64,000 bases of DNA from Lytechinus variegatus (Eukaryota > Echinodermata > Echinoidea > Temnopleuroida > Toxopneustidae): the NCBI RefSeq assembly GCF_018143015.1, contig NC_054758.1, positions 13,372,001 through 13,436,000 of the forward strand, given 5' to 3'. The position numbers were made by a program, and so were the translations under genes. Shown here in pieces: positions 25,370-37,445 of this stretch (positions within the stretch are counted from its first letter, which is position 1; each line of letters starts with the position of its first letter). The notes under the pieces are model-generated. The model was not told where the DNA came from, made no database searches, and was given only the letters and a program-made list of their open reading frames with translations.

Positions 25370-25866
25370 TACATTCGTAATTCCGAAGCTTCGTTATTCC
25401 AAAGGTTTGGTTATTCCGAAGGTTCGTATTTCCGAAGGTTTGTAATTCCGAAGGCTCGTAATTCCGAAGGTTCGTTAATCCGAAAACAAAAAAAAAAAGA
25501 TTCGTAAGTCCGAAAACGAAATAAGGTTCGTAATTCCGAAGGTTTGTTAATCTGTAAACGAAATGAGGTTCGTAATTCAGAAGGTTCGTTAGTCCGAAAA
25601 CGAAATGATTAACTAACGCTATTTCGTTTTCGGACTGACGAACCTTCGGAACAACGAACCTTATTTCGTTTTCGGATAAACGAACCTTCGGAACAACGAA
25701 CGTTATTCCGTTTTCGGATTATCGAACCTTCGGAATAACGAACCTTCGGAATAACGCCACAAATGTTCGGATTAACGAACCCTTTTACGTTTTCGGATTA
25801 ACGAACATCGAGGAATAGGCAATTTACATATTTCGGAATTACGAACATTCGGAATTACGGAGTGTA
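25370..25866. mobile_element. Complete fold-back element of TTCG-CGAA arrays
   Basis: Starts TACATTCGTAATTCCGAAG and ends CATTCGGAATTACGGAGTGTA, inverted versions of each other flanked by TA. The left half is tandem GGTTCGTAATTCCGAA / GTTCGTTAATCCGAAAACG. The right half is the inverted set, so the whole folds on itself around 25617. Same unit and termini as 27115-27575 and 39643-39938. No coding capacity. Confidence 0.85.
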
Positions 25867-25999
25867 ACCTGACAAATGATACACAAGTAGACAAAGTGGA
25901 AAATTAAATCAAATTGGCATTTGACTAAATAATGATTATACTAAGTGAGTATTAGAAAAAGTATATTCCAAACTAAAACTAGGCTAGAGTTTCCTTAAA

Positions 26000-27114
26000 G
26001 TTTGTACAGGTGACTCACTGTGTTCCCACTGTGTATAGTTTAATGCATAAAGATGTGATTCACATGGAGAAAATAGACGTACACTGTGGATTGGGCTCTA
26101 CCCTGTGTGTGAGAGTCCACAGTGTGTTCACAAAGTGGACCCCTCAAATTCGAGATTGACCTTCTTAAGGGTCAAGTCCACCTCAGAAAAAAATCTTGAT
26201 TCGATTCACAGAGCATTATGCTGAATATTTCATCAAAATCGGATGTAAATTAAGAAAAAATGGCATTTTAAAGTTAGGCTTATTTTTCACAAAATAGGTA
26301 CATGCACAATTTAGAAAAATGCAAATGAGAGAATCGATGTATCCCTAAGTCACTATTTTTTTCATTGTTTGAATTATACAATATTTCGTTTTTAAGGATT
26401 TGACAAGAAGGACCAACTTGACTGAACCATAAAATGTTTAACAGTGGTAATTCCACATGTTCAGGGCAAACTGAAACCTTTTTTTCACAGGAAAATGGTG
26501 AGAAAATTAGAATATTTCATATAATAAAATACAAAAGAAGTAGTGTCATCATGTTATCAGTCTCCTCATTTACATACCGGGATGTGAATATAAGTATTTT
26601 GTGAAATTTAGCAAAAGTTAAAATTTCATAACTTTTTTTATTTTACATCCGATTTTGATGAAATTTTCAGCATTATGCTTCTTTGATTTTTCTCTTTTGA
26701 TTCAAATCAAGAATTTTCTGAGGTGGACTTGACCTTTAAGTATGAACATTTTAACAGTGTGAAAACAATTTCAAACTGTGTTCCACACTGTGAACACCCG
26801 GTGAACCACACTGTGGACTTATTGTGAACACTCAGTATATCACACTGTGTGACAATGCATTCTGTATTCGAGGATGCAGCTCATTTTCCTTCAATGTCTT
26901 GGCCCAAATCAAGTTCACGTCGAGTTCCAAACTGTGAACGAACGATTAAACACAGTGACTGTAAAACGACGTGCAGGTCGCTATGTTTTTGTCGCTGATC
27001 GAGGATTTAGTCAATTCTTGTCCAATTTGTTGGCTTATATCAAGTTCGCATTGCGTCCCAAACTGTGATCACACTGTGAACCACACTTTAAACGTATAGG
27101 TTACTGTGAACGGT
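26000..27114. repeat. CACTGTG minisatellite, left part
   Basis: Diverged tandem units including CACTGTGAACCACACTGTGG, GTCGCTATGTTTTTGTCGC, CTGATCGAGGATTTAGTC and TTGGCTTATATCAAGTTC. The same units in the same orientation resume at 39939, so one array appears to have been split by the fold-back element. A MITE interrupts it at 26166-26740. Confidence 0.75.
26166..26740. mobile_element. MITE with GGTCAAGTCCACCT ends, copy 1
   Basis: Long inverted ends of roughly 150 bases: TTAAGGGTCAAGTCCACCTC at the left, GAGGTGGACTTGACCTTTAA at the right, with inner TTTCATCAAAATCGGATGTAA matched by its complement. It sits in the minisatellite. Related copies: 43409-44013 (whole, diverged) and 63429-63540 (left half). 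Confidence 0.85.
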
Positions 27115-27575
27115 TACACTTCGTAATTCCGAAGCTTCGTAATTCCGAAGGTTCTTTATTCCGAAGGTTCGTAATTCCGAAACACGTAAAGTGCCTATTC
27201 CTCGATGTTCGTTAATCCGAAAACGAAAAAGGGTTCGTTAATCCGAACATTTGTGGCGTAATTCCGACGACTCGTTATTCCGAAGGTTCGATAATCCGAA
27301 AACGAAATAAGGTTCGTTGTTCCGAAGGTTCGTTAATCCGAAAACGAAACAAGGTTCGTTGTTCCGAAGGTTCGTTAATCCGAAAACGAAAAAGGTTCGT
27401 TGTTCCGAAGGTTCGTTGATCCGAAAACGAAATAAGGTTCGTTTTTCCGAAGGTTCGTTAATCCGAAAACGAAATAAGGTTCGTTAATCCGAAAACGAAA
27501 TAAGGTTCGTTAATCCGAAAACAAAATAAGGTTCGTTAATCCGAAAACAAAATAAGGTTCGTTAATCCGAAAAAT
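27115..27575 (+). repeat. TTCGTTAATCCGAA array, left arm
   Basis: About fifteen units of GGTTCGTTAATCCGAA / AACGAAATAAGG type. Inverted counterpart at 39643-39938. Confidence 0.9.
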
Positions 27576-28602
27576 AAAAACCGGGAAAGCAGAGGCAAGG
27601 GGAGGGGGCGGGGGACATTGTTGCCGTTCATTGTTATGAGGATGGGAAGGCAAGGGCGGCCGAACGAATTTTCGTTGGGGGTAAAGCCAAAAAATGAAAC
27701 TCATACGTCAAAATGGGCACTTTGGTGATATTTTCACCTTAAGACTATCATCTGCTTGAAGTCATTGTGTGTTTGATATTGATTAAGTAGAGAAAAACTT
27801 TTTTGAAGTGACTTCTTATTATGGCAAAATGTATATTTAGGCTTTATTTTTCGGGAGAGAGTATAATGAGCGAGCGGCTTGGTAAAACAAATTCAAAGGT
27901 GAAGTTGTTTAACGTTTTTTTGTGGTCAATTATTCTTAAAATGGCATTATTGCGAGGTGTTGCGAGCGTGAATCACAAGCTAAAATTTTAGGTTATTTCA
28001 ATAAAAAATGAAAATTAGTTTTTAGGGTTAACCCTAAAATCCGAGCAGATTTCTGCTGTCATTAAAAAGATGTGCATCTAACTAAAGAATTAACACGAGC
28101 GCAAAACGCGAGCTTAAACATACTGACCAGAAAAGGAACATGTTAAAGAAAGCATTTAGTAACCTCTTTAGGATGCATATTTCACCAATCGAATGAGAGT
28201 GCGAAGCGCAAGCTGAAAATTTTCAATATTCCAGCCTGAAAACTTAACTAAACTTGTATACTCTAAAAAGAGTATTTCATTAAAAAAAACATGAAAAACG
28301 GCATATTTATTTTTGAAAAAGGAACTTTCCCATTTGGGAAAATATTAATTCCCCTGTTTTTTATTTCATTTTTGATGCCCCCTGCCTCCCTCCCGGCGGA
28401 TCCAACTCTCGTCAAATAGAGGGGGGGGGGCAATTTTTTAGCCATATTTTCCTTGATCGGCAGTTAAAGTTGATTTTTGTTTGTTTCTTTGAAAGGGTAG
28501 TCCTAACAGTCAATAATTAGCTTTATCCTTATAAAATAAAGTAAATATGTAATAACATGATAAACCCTTTTTAAATAATGCGAGCGCGAGCTATATATTT
28601 TT
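27576..28602. repeat. R4 repeat, left copy
   Basis: Contains GATATTTTCACC, GTGTTGCGAGCG and AAGATGTGCATCTAACTAA motifs. It matches 38280-38660 directly and parts of 38780-39300 in inverse. Non-coding. Confidence 0.6.
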
Positions 28603-29173
28603 TTATTCACGGCTAACAAAACAACAAGAACAAGTGAATTGCGATTTGTCGTGGCTTTAATGAAAATAGAGATGAATGTGCATCTTTACCAATTCTGCTT
28701 TTTGTGTACAGTGTATGAATATCATCACATATACATATACCGATAATGTCTGTAACCAACCGATACCCTTGTTTAATAAGCTCCTCGGAGAGGGGTTAAA
28801 CCCCCGGCTAGAAGGCCCCCCTCGTAAGTTCTTCAATGTTTAAATTCATGGCTGTTTTCCCACTGGTTCCCTGCTAGCCGGACGGAATCCCAGCACAGCT
28901 ATTAATTATGAGCTATCGGTGTATTACAGATGACATAAATATAGCATATAGAGATATATGAATGCCCATGACTATAGACCAGCCTGCCCGCCTTTAAGAT
29001 CAGGTCAGGCTAAGATTAAACTTTAAGCATGACACAATTATTTCAGTTTAACAGCGTTCTCAAACATTTGTATGTACAAATAGGTCCCCCTCACCTAGGT
29101 AACGAGTGGGGACCTGCAACTTACATAATAACATAACATAATTGATTAAAATCCACATGCCTGCCCTGGCATG
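28603..29173 (-). repeat. Ngaro split repeat B2
   Basis: Begins TTATTCACGGCTAACAAAAC. Near-identical to B1 at 31067-31639. It forms the left outer end of the element. Confidence 0.95.
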
Positions 29174-30768
29174 GAAAGGAAAAAAGGAGGTACTTTAATA
29201 ATGCGCCTCTTACTGAAATCATGCCCCCAGAACTTCAACTGCTTGTTTTTCAACAACACACAAGGCGTCAACACTCCTCCCAAAAACGAGTAAGGGCGAA
29301 AACCCGCCTGCCCACTGGCCAAAATAGGACAGGAGGATAAAATTCCCTTACGGCCCACTTATGCACGACGATCGTTGTTAGGATTGGTGTGCGACCAGGT
29401 CAAACACCCTCGAATTTGGATTCGTGTTACGCTCTTCTATCAGCCTAGGCTCTGCCTAGATTCTGAAATTAACCATGAAAAGTATACCATCACCCTCCAA
29501 CTACTTCATACACCATTCATTATAGCGTATCATATAGATTCAACAAATACAACTTCCTGGAAATATAAATGCAAAAGTACTTGTACCCCCCCCCCCCCCC
29601 TAATCACACTTTGCCAAGATCAACTACTGCTGGTATTCAAGCCAACTATAGGTATCCAATTTTCATCCCACTGAAAATATTGAGCCCCTTAAAGGAACTT
29701 AATAAAGGAAATTGAATTCAGAAAGAAATTTGTTTCACCAAACGAAATTCACTAATATGGCCATACTCTGGCAAAGGGAAGCAAGGTACGAAAGTATCAC
29801 TCGTTGTAAATGACCAATGTGTGTTCGTCATTAACATATACATCAATGCAATTAAACTAAATAATATTTTCTTCAATATCTTTCCCCAAAACGATCATTT
29901 CTTCACAATTTCTGCCTGAACGGGCAGCACACAACAGATATTTAAAAACCATAACTCAAATCTGACTGATGCGTGAGCTGCTTCCTATACCAAAGGTGGG
30001 CAGTATTAATAATAAATACACCATGACAAAATTACCATACAAATTACATAAGTATACCAACATACTACGCCTAAAGACCTGAACATGCGGCTGAACATGA
30101 AGAAGACTAAAAATTGGGACAATACTTCCGTCTAATTCCTAAGGAGTCCGATGCAGACCCGAGAAATAACTTTATCTGAAATGAAGCCTATGCAATCTTA
30201 TCAAACATTTCTTCATATATTAATCTGAGTAGAGGAAATAAAAACATACATAGAAATTATGAATTCATAAACATTTCTTCTCAAATGACCTGAGAAAATT
30301 ATAATTTCAATCCCCAGATTTATTCTATAACCATCCATAACTTGGATTTTTATGACAACTCACATGAACGTTTGAGGCATAACCTGCTTCATAGTAATTT
30401 CGAATTGACTTCTTCCTTGCAAACAAAAACTAAATAACAAAATAAAAATTAAGAATGAACAAGGACAATAAATGCACAAACCATATCATATATGCAAGAA
30501 TCCCCCATTTATATGTCAACATACCTTAATTATAACTAGGATGGTAATAGGAGGAAAGATTATGAATTTAAGTTTTTTGTAAATTTATTGCACTGATAAA
30601 CCATGAAGGTATTACTAAACATGCACAACGATTCATTTCGAACTTGCTCTCAATAAATGAATAAAATGAACAAGAAACATGATAAAATAAAAGAGCAACA
30701 TATGCCCCTAATATGAATAAAAGAGACATATTAATAAAAATTAACTAATAATTTTAATATCCGGTGGG
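29174..30768 (-). other. Spacer between B2 and A2 inside the Ngaro element
   Basis: About 1.6 kb with no recognisable domain on either strand; poly-C at 29585-29600. It lies inside the element by position. Confidence 0.55.
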
Positions 30769-31069
30769 AATTTTGTAAGCACGCTTTACACATGCACCGT
30801 CATCTCTCTTCATTGAAAGCCAAAACGAAAATGAAGCATTCCCCGCACTTTTATCCGCGCATAGCTCAACCGCGGCAAATGTCTGGCATTGTGCCCAAAT
30901 TCTTTGGCGCGGGCGCCAAAAAGCGCTGCCCCGCCCTTTACGGGTCGGGTCACGAGCCCTTTCTCGGGCAACCACGCCCCCTTTCAAAATCAAAACAAAC
31001 TAAAATGTGTATTTTGCTAGCCCGCTAATAAATCATTTTAAATCGTCAAGCCGTCTTTAAAATCCATTA
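30769..31069 (-). repeat. Ngaro split repeat A2
   Basis: 301 bp identical to A1 at 37813-38113. It shares its last three bases (TTA) with the start of B1. Confidence 0.95.
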
Positions 31070-31639
31070 TTCACGGCTAACAAAACAACAAGAACAAGTG
31101 AATTGCGATTTGTCGTGGCTTTAATGAAAATAGAGATGAATGTGCATCTTTACCAATTCTGCTTTTTGTGTACAGTGTATGAATATCATCACATATACAT
31201 ATACCGATAATGTCTGTAACCAACCGATACCCTTGTTTAATAAGCTCCTCGGAGAGGGGTTAAACCCCCGGCTAGAAGGCCCCCCTCGTAAGTTCTTCAA
31301 TGTTTAAAATTCATGGCTGTTTTCCCACTGGTTCCCTGCTAGCCGGACCGGAATCCCAGCACAGCTATTAATTATGAGCTATCGGTGTATTACAGATGAC
31401 ATAAATATAGCATATAGAGATATATGAATGCCCATGACTATAGACCAGCCTGCCCGCCTTTAAGATCAGGTCAGGCTAAGATTAAACTTTAAGCATGACA
31501 CAATTATTTCAGTTTAACAGCGTTCTCAAACATTTGTATGTACAAATAGGTCCCCCTCACCTAGGTAACGAGTGGGGACCTGCAACTTACATAATAACAT
31601 AACATAATTGATTAAAATCCACATGCCTGCCCTGGCATG
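31067..31639 (-). repeat. Ngaro split repeat B1
   Basis: 573 bp, matching B2 except for two single-base indels. It joins directly to A2. Confidence 0.95.
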
Positions 31640-32136
31640 ACCAGAAATACCCAATTATTCTTGGAAAATACGTGTTTCAGGTGGCCTAATTGCCAAATTA
31701 CCGCCAAACGAGAATATATAATTTATTTATATATGATCGACCGCCAACAAACACGTCAAAATTTTACTCGTATCTACCAAGATATTCAATAAATCTTAGC
31801 AACCATTACAGGATCATTCTACTAGTATTCACCAACGTTATTATCCTTAGTGCTTTTACCAGGGGGGGGGGGGGGGGTACCAGGGAACATTGCCCATTCC
31901 TCCATTTCAATGTATATCTAGGTTATCCATAACTGACCCCAACATGATTTAATGCATGCATACATTGAACGTAAATGCATGAGCAGCTAAATAACAACAA
32001 ATGATACATTATGAAAACATAGACACACTGGTGAAACCGGCTCCAGACCAGCCAAAACCCTTATTCATACTATCGGATCGGACGGTCTGGAGTCGGTCAC
32101 GCCGGAGCGACTAAGGTAAAATGTATAAATACATAC

Positions 32137-32868
32137 TCAACGAAGATATGAAAGACCAACTTTTAACTCACTGATAAATCTGTCCAACCCTTCATCGGCC
32201 AGATGTAGGCCATCAGTTCTGTACAGCGAAATGTCATTATGGGATATTGATGGATGCGGTATGGCTTTACCATGAAATCTTGCAGCTAAAGCCTTGGCGT
32301 ACCTATTGGCCGCCCTTCTCTTTAAGTCCAATTTACCTTGATCTCCTGTACAGCCAGCGGGGTACCAAACCCTCTCCAAAATGTCCGACCACACTATTTG
32401 AAATTTGTCCTTATTGGCGTCAAAAAGTCTATACGTCAAACTAGCCAGCTTCTTCTTGGACAGTGCCTCAATGTCATTCGTTCCTACATGCAATACTACT
32501 ACTGAAGGCTTTGGTTCACTCCGACCCATCTTATCTAACCAATCGCTTACCCCTTCAATTCGTAGCCCCCTTTTCCCCAACCAGCGGACCGACGTTCCAA
32601 GTCCAAGGTCAGCCTCGCCGGTGTTCTTCGCCCTGCGATGTGCCCAAAACACTATCGAGTCCCCTATGATCCACACCACAGGTCCTGTAATAGAAAACAA
32701 GAAAAGAGGGCTGGGCAGAATTTTGAAGTATGAAAATTTCCCCCTGAAAGGTCTGCTACCCTTCACCACCCCTTCATCACGGGGTTTTCCCCTCCAAGAT
32801 ACAATGTATGTAATCACATTTTTGACCCCTCCCCTTAATCCTGAAAGCATTGATATTAAACACGTCAT
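32137..32868 (-). CDS. SGNH-family hydrolase of the Ngaro element
   Basis: The SGNH/GDSL esterase blocks are in order: block I IIGDSIV with the nucleophile Ser, block III HVGTND, and block V DGLHLADEG with the Asp-x-x-His pair. Upstream of the domain the reading is unconvincing, and a good splice acceptor (TTTTCTATTACAG) lies just before GPVVWIIGDS at about 32686. The domain may therefore be reached by splicing, which Ngaro elements are known to use. Hydrolases of this kind are a recorded accessory gene of Ngaro elements; substrate unknown. It lies downstream of the recombinase on the same strand. Confidence 0.8.
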   Translation of the reverse strand: MTCLISMLSGLRGGVKNVITYIVSWRGKPRDEGVVKGSRPFRGKFSYFKILPSPLFLFSITGPVVWIIGDSIVFWAHRRAKNTGEADLGLGTSVRWLGKRGLRIEGVSDWLDKMGRSEPKPSVVVLHVGTNDIEALSKKKLASLTYRLFDANKDKFQIVWSDILERVWYPAGCTGDQGKLDLKRRAANRYAKALAARFHGKAIPHPSISHNDISLYRTDGLHLADEGLDRFISELKVGLSYLR

Positions 32869-33084
32869 TATACCGTTGTAACATTCTCTCTAAAAAGCAG
32901 AATGCTCGTAATTGTGTGATATCATTAAACCCGCACTTACTCATTCAATATTAAGCCCAGAGTTATTTTGATGATACATGTATATTGATATCAACATGTA
33001 CAGGGGGGGGGGGGGGGGGGTCGTTATGATCAATCTGATGTTCCAAACACCTTCCAATCAATATAGTACTATCTCTTTCTTCCT

Positions 33085-33390
33085 TTTGTTATAATGTAAT
33101 AATGTATAATGTATAAACACATTCCAACCAATATATAATAATGTATAATGTATAATGTCTGAGCACATTCCATTCAATCAATTTATAATAATGTATAATG
33201 TATAATGTAAAATGTATAAGGTATAATGTATAATGTAAAATGTATAAGGTATAATGTATAATGTATAACGTATAAACACATTCCCATCAATATAGTACCA
33301 TCTCTTTCTTCATTTTGTATAAAGAATGTAATAATGTATAATGTATAATGTATAATATATGATGCATAATGTATAATGTATAATGTATAC
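33085..33390. repeat. ATGTATAATGT minisatellite inside the Ngaro element
   Basis: Tandem TAATGTATAATGTATAA units between the hydrolase and the recombinase, near a poly-G run at 33003-33020. Confidence 0.85.
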
Positions 33391-33712
33391 TGTAACAAGG
33401 GCTCCTTTGTAAACAGGCCTCTTGGCACTGAACATACCACCCTGCTTCTGAATAGGGCTGAATAAAATAAAACAATACCATGTAAGCAGATATATTGAGA
33501 ATTATACACCCAAATATCCAACAACCCATCGGCCACGGCTTTGATTAAAGCACATGTCCTCGTGTAAAGTAAACGCGTTGTGACATTATTGGAAGATAAC
33601 TTACACCTGATTTTGGTCAAAATGTCAAATAACCTAAAATCATCATTTCATATATATTTTCGTTCTTTTTTTTTTTTTTTTTTTTTTATTTTTTACTTAA
33701 CCATGTCGAGTC

Positions 33713-34612
33713 TTATATATCTCCGATGTGCACTCGAAACCCAACGCCCATGCGTTGGATTTCTTCATCCGAGCAACCGGCCATGGCAGCGGTCGTAGCC
33801 GCCCCAATACGAAAGGAATGCGATGAAAACATTGCCGCCGGCATATCCCCGTATGTCAAACATCGTTTTATCATGTTTCCAAATTCACGCCTAGTTAGCG
33901 GGAGAGCACCATATGAACAAAAGAAGGCTCCACCATTCTTTGGGCGGATTTCTAAATAACGAATAACCGCCATCACAGGGCAGCTAACTGTCCCCAACTC
34001 TGGTATCGAAATGGTGCACCCATTTCCCCGCTGGTCAGTCTTTGACTTCCTTAGGAATAATTCCACCCTGCGATGCGGTGCATCGCCAGTGACCCTAACA
34101 TCTGTGTGCTGCAGAATAGACTCACATCTATGCCTGGACTCTACTGTCAACTCACTAACTCTCAACAAACCATAAAATGCCACTGAAAAAGCAGCAGAGT
34201 ACATCAAAACATCGTAATGACTACCACAAACATGCCTCAAGTAGGCGAGCATTCTATTTAACACAGACAATGTGATTGGATGCCTAGCATCTCTTCTCAA
34301 AGTACTTCGCCTACACCCTTCAATTAACCTTGTAATCACAAAACTTTTGGTCACATCCTTTAGCCCAGATGAACTCATATAAAATGCCAACCCAGATATG
34401 TATGTTTGAATAGTAGACCCTGCATATCCCATAAAGGATAAATAAGAAATGAACTGCGCCACCCATTCTACATTAGGGGGTAGCTGGGGGTCGTATCCGT
34501 ACACTTTACAAAATTTCACGTATGCCCCCAAGGCAATAGAGTAAGTTGTGTGTGTTCGAGCTGCCCTAGAAGCCATCAGCAGTCGACTTCTCTCGATAGC
34601 CAGCTCTTCCAA
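33713..34612 (-). CDS. Tyrosine recombinase part of the Ngaro element
   Basis: Family features seen in order: an N-terminal helical core-binding region (YSIALGAYVKFCKVYG), the catalytic Arg in FYGLLRVSEL, a Lys-bearing hairpin (FLRKSKTD) and the HxxR box HSFRIGAAT. This enzyme joins the circular DNA copy to the target in DIRS-order elements, replacing an integrase. It overlaps the RNase H part slightly. Treated as a fossil component. Confidence 0.85.
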   Translation of the reverse strand: MEELAIERSRLLMASRAARTHTTYSIALGAYVKFCKVYGYDPQLPPNVEWVAQFISYLSFMGYAGSTIQTYISGLAFYMSSSGLKDVTKSFVITRLIEGCRRSTLRRDARHPITLSVLNRMLAYLRHVCGSHYDVLMYSAAFSVAFYGLLRVSELTVESRHRCESILQHTDVRVTGDAPHRRVELFLRKSKTDQRGNGCTISIPELGTVSCPVMAVIRYLEIRPKNGGAFFCSYGALPLTRREFGNMIKRCLTYGDMPAAMFSSHSFRIGAATTAAMAGCSDEEIQRMGVGFRVHIGDI

Positions 34613-36484
34613 AGACGGACTGGAACCTCCACGCCCTCCCGGGCGGCCCCGGTGCTAACGCATGGAACCTCGGCATCTGAAATCGAGATAGTGCATCAGC
34701 TATACCATTATCACATCCATGTACATGCCTAGCCCTCAACACTATATTATTGCTTAAACATATAATCACCACCTTCCTCACCAAAACCATAATATCAGGG
34801 CATAGCGCCGACTGCTTGTTAAGTACTGCCACCACGGCCTGATTATCACAATTAAACAATATATTCTTGTCCTTTAGCTCCATGCCCCAAATCTCCAAGC
34901 CTACCCAAATAGGGAATAGCTCTAAAAAAGCTATAGACCTCCTATCGGCCTGGAAATCAGCAGGCCACCTGGATTGAGCCCACCTGCCTCCAAAGAAAAT
35001 TCCAAAACCAATGCCAGCCGCCGCATCAGTGAAAAACTGAATTTCCTCGCTTCCAAACCAGCCTGGAGCCCGGAAGAAAACTTGACCATTAAAATGTGCC
35101 AAGAACTCCAACCAAACCCGCAAGTCAGCCTTAGCCCCTCTCGTCAACCTAACCATGTGAAAAGGACGCTTAACGCTCTTAGTTAAGTCAATGAGCCGTC
35201 TCATGAATGCTCGCCCTGGAGCAATTGCCTTACATACAAAGTTTAGACTACCTACAATCGACTGAATGTCTCTTAGGGAAATTTTTTGTTTCTGTACCGC
35301 CCAATTTAATTTCCCCTACTAATTTCTCAATTTTGTCCTCCGGTACCCGAACCTGCTGAGAAACGCTATCTATTACCAGCCCAAGATATGACAACTGTGT
35401 GGTCGGGCCTTCCGTTTTTTCTCGCGCTATGGGCACCCCAAATCGTTCGCAAATTGCTTCAAAACAATGCATTGCCCGCCTGCAATCCTCCGAGGCAGGG
35501 CCGCCTGCAAAAAAGAAATCATCCAAATAATGGACAATATTTTGCGACTTCGCAACTTTTCTCGCGCAAAACTCTAAAAAAGTACTAAAACATTCAAAAG
35601 TGGAACAAGAAACTGCGCAGCCCATCGGCAAACAACGATCAAAATAGTAACGACCATCTATATACATCCCAAGCAACTCAAAATCTTTTGGGTGAACAGG
35701 CAAGAGCCTGAAAGCTGACTTAATGTCAGTCTTTCCCCATAAGGGCACCCCGCCCCAATTGCGTCACAATATCTACCGCCGAATCAAAGGACGAATATGT
35801 TACTGTACACTGCCCCTCCGGTATGCCATCATTAACTGAATTTCCCCTGGGTGCCGATAAATGTTGAATCATACGGAACTCCCCTGGGGCCTTTTTGGGC
35901 ACCAACCCCACTGGTGAACACCTCATATTCTCGAAGGGAGGAACAACAAAAGGCCCAACTATCCTACCTAAGTCTATTTCATCCCTCAATTTCTTTTTCA
36001 ACGCATCCATGTGTTCGAATGCTGATTTCAGGTTTTTAACAACCAATGGGACCCTGTCCCCTTCAAAATGTAATGAAAAACCAAACTTAAAACCATTATA
36101 CAAGCACTGAGCATGCTCCTGATTAGGATAAGTAGCTAACATGGGCACCAAACGTGCTAACTTAATAGGGGTCGGAGCAATAGACGACACCGCACTAGCC
36201 GTAGACCTATTTACTGCCAGCGGGACTGGAACCGGCCCGCCCTTGGCTACACTGCTTAGCCCCATGACCTGTCGCCTGGCAGCGGGAACACTTGTGCTCA
36301 TAGATGCAAGCTTTGCCTCGCATGCACTTGCCTCTATTAAAGGCAAAGCACACGCCTCGGCTGGGTGTGCCATTGGCTCCGGGTCCCTTTCCTCCGAAGG
36401 GAAAAGATTTTCTCGCGCCGTACTCCCCTCTGTAGAACTGATGGCGAGGGGCATGGGGTAAATTGTGGCGCTGCCGCGGACCAT
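34566..36484 (-). CDS. Reverse transcriptase and RNase H part of the Ngaro element
   Basis: The RT shows LVPKKAPGEFRMIQHLS, KTDIKSAFRLLPVHP and the catalytic YLDDF box. RNase H shows FFTDAAAGIGFG, LELFPIWVG, FNCDNQAVVAVL and GIADALSR. This order and these motif variants belong to DIRS-order elements, not to LTR elements or LINEs. The upstream end overlaps the gag-like frame. Part of a broken fossil. Confidence 0.85.
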
Positions 36485-37445
36485 TAGAGGCCACCAGCAT
36501 CAACCACAACTCGGCGTCGACGCTCGCCCAGGATCGCCCGGGTAAACGCGCCTGCTTGCTCCTAAACTGAGTGTCATAGTCACGCCAGCCATAACCTGCA
36601 AACGCACGGGCTGCATGCCTTATCAAATCCATATATTTCATGAGCTCCCTGCTCCTTTCAATGTGCTTCTCAGCGTAAATTGAGGCAAATACTAGAAACA
36701 CCGAAGTCCACTGCTCTACCGACATGATTTTCTTAGCCTTTGATTGAGGTTGAAGTTGCAAACCAAGACCAGATCCCGATTGACACAAACTCAAAGTGGT
36801 GTCACCTACACTCAAGGCCCCAAACTCATCACGTGCATTATTATGCTTAAGGAGCACTCCCAAATCTATATATTCACTTGCCCAAATTTTTTCCTTCAGT
36901 GAGATAGCCACTTCCACACCTAGTGGGTCGCATGCGCTAATAAATGGTTCCGGTGCCCCCAACACGGCAGAAAGCCTAGGCGCCTGGGGCTCAGATCTCT
37001 CAACACCGACCTCCACTAGATCTAGGCCTAGATCTTCGGCTACCCCTGCCGACCGCGCCGGCACTGAAACTGCTGGCTGAGCCTGCCCCGAGCTACCGGT
37101 ATCCGACTCCTGTGCTACTATCTCATGCCAAGCAATAGATCTGCCCACGGGCGCCTGGCCTTCCCGCCCCACTAGATCTAGATCTAGCTCTGCCATTTTA
37201 TCACTAACTTTAGACCTAGGCCTACCACTTTTTTCATCAACATCGACAACTTGAGACTGAGAGGGATTTAACTCACCGCTCCTTCCTGGCTCGTTGTTGC
37301 CGCCTCCCAGCCCCAGATCCACACTTGCGGGGGTTGACGTCGCCCGTGGACCTCTCGGCCGACCCGGCCTCCTCTTCGGTGTGTCATCTCCCTTCCTCGC
37401 ACCTGCGGTCGTTATTTTCTTGGCCTTAACCTTTGGCATGATCAA
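36207..37445 (-). CDS. Gag-like protein of the Ngaro element
   Basis: About 412 residues. The N-terminus is basic (PKVKAKKITTAGARKGD, KRRPGRPRG), the middle is acidic and Ser/Pro-rich, and a folded segment lies around residues 220-330. Near the C-terminus are a CCCH-type zinc finger (C-x7-C-x5-C-x3-H) and then a CCHC knuckle (C-x2-C-x4-H-x4-C), as in DIRS-order gag proteins that bind the element RNA. First ORF after repeat A1. Confidence 0.8.
   Translation of the reverse strand: MIMPKVKAKKITTAGARKGDDTPKRRPGRPRGPRATSTPASVDLGLGGGNNEPGRSGELNPSQSQVVDVDEKSGRPRSKVSDKMAELDLDLVGREGQAPVGRSIAWHEIVAQESDTGSSGQAQPAVSVPARSAGVAEDLGLDLVEVGVERSEPQAPRLSAVLGAPEPFISACDPLGVEVAISLKEKIWASEYIDLGVLLKHNNARDEFGALSVGDTTLSLCQSGSGLGLQLQPQSKAKKIMSVEQWTSVFLVFASIYAEKHIERSRELMKYMDLIRHAARAFAGYGWRDYDTQFRSKQARLPGRSWASVDAELWLMLVASNGPRQRHNLPHAPRHQFYRGEYGARKSFPFGGKGPGANGTPSRGVCFAFNRGKCMRGKACIYEHKCSRCQATGHGAKQCSQGRAGSSPAGSK

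Noticed and set aside
25370-25866. A CRISPR-like array
   Set aside because: Units abut without distinct spacers, invert halfway and sit in an animal genome; it is a fold-back minisatellite.
32405-32881. A plus-strand gene
   Set aside because: Antisense to the SGNH hydrolase.
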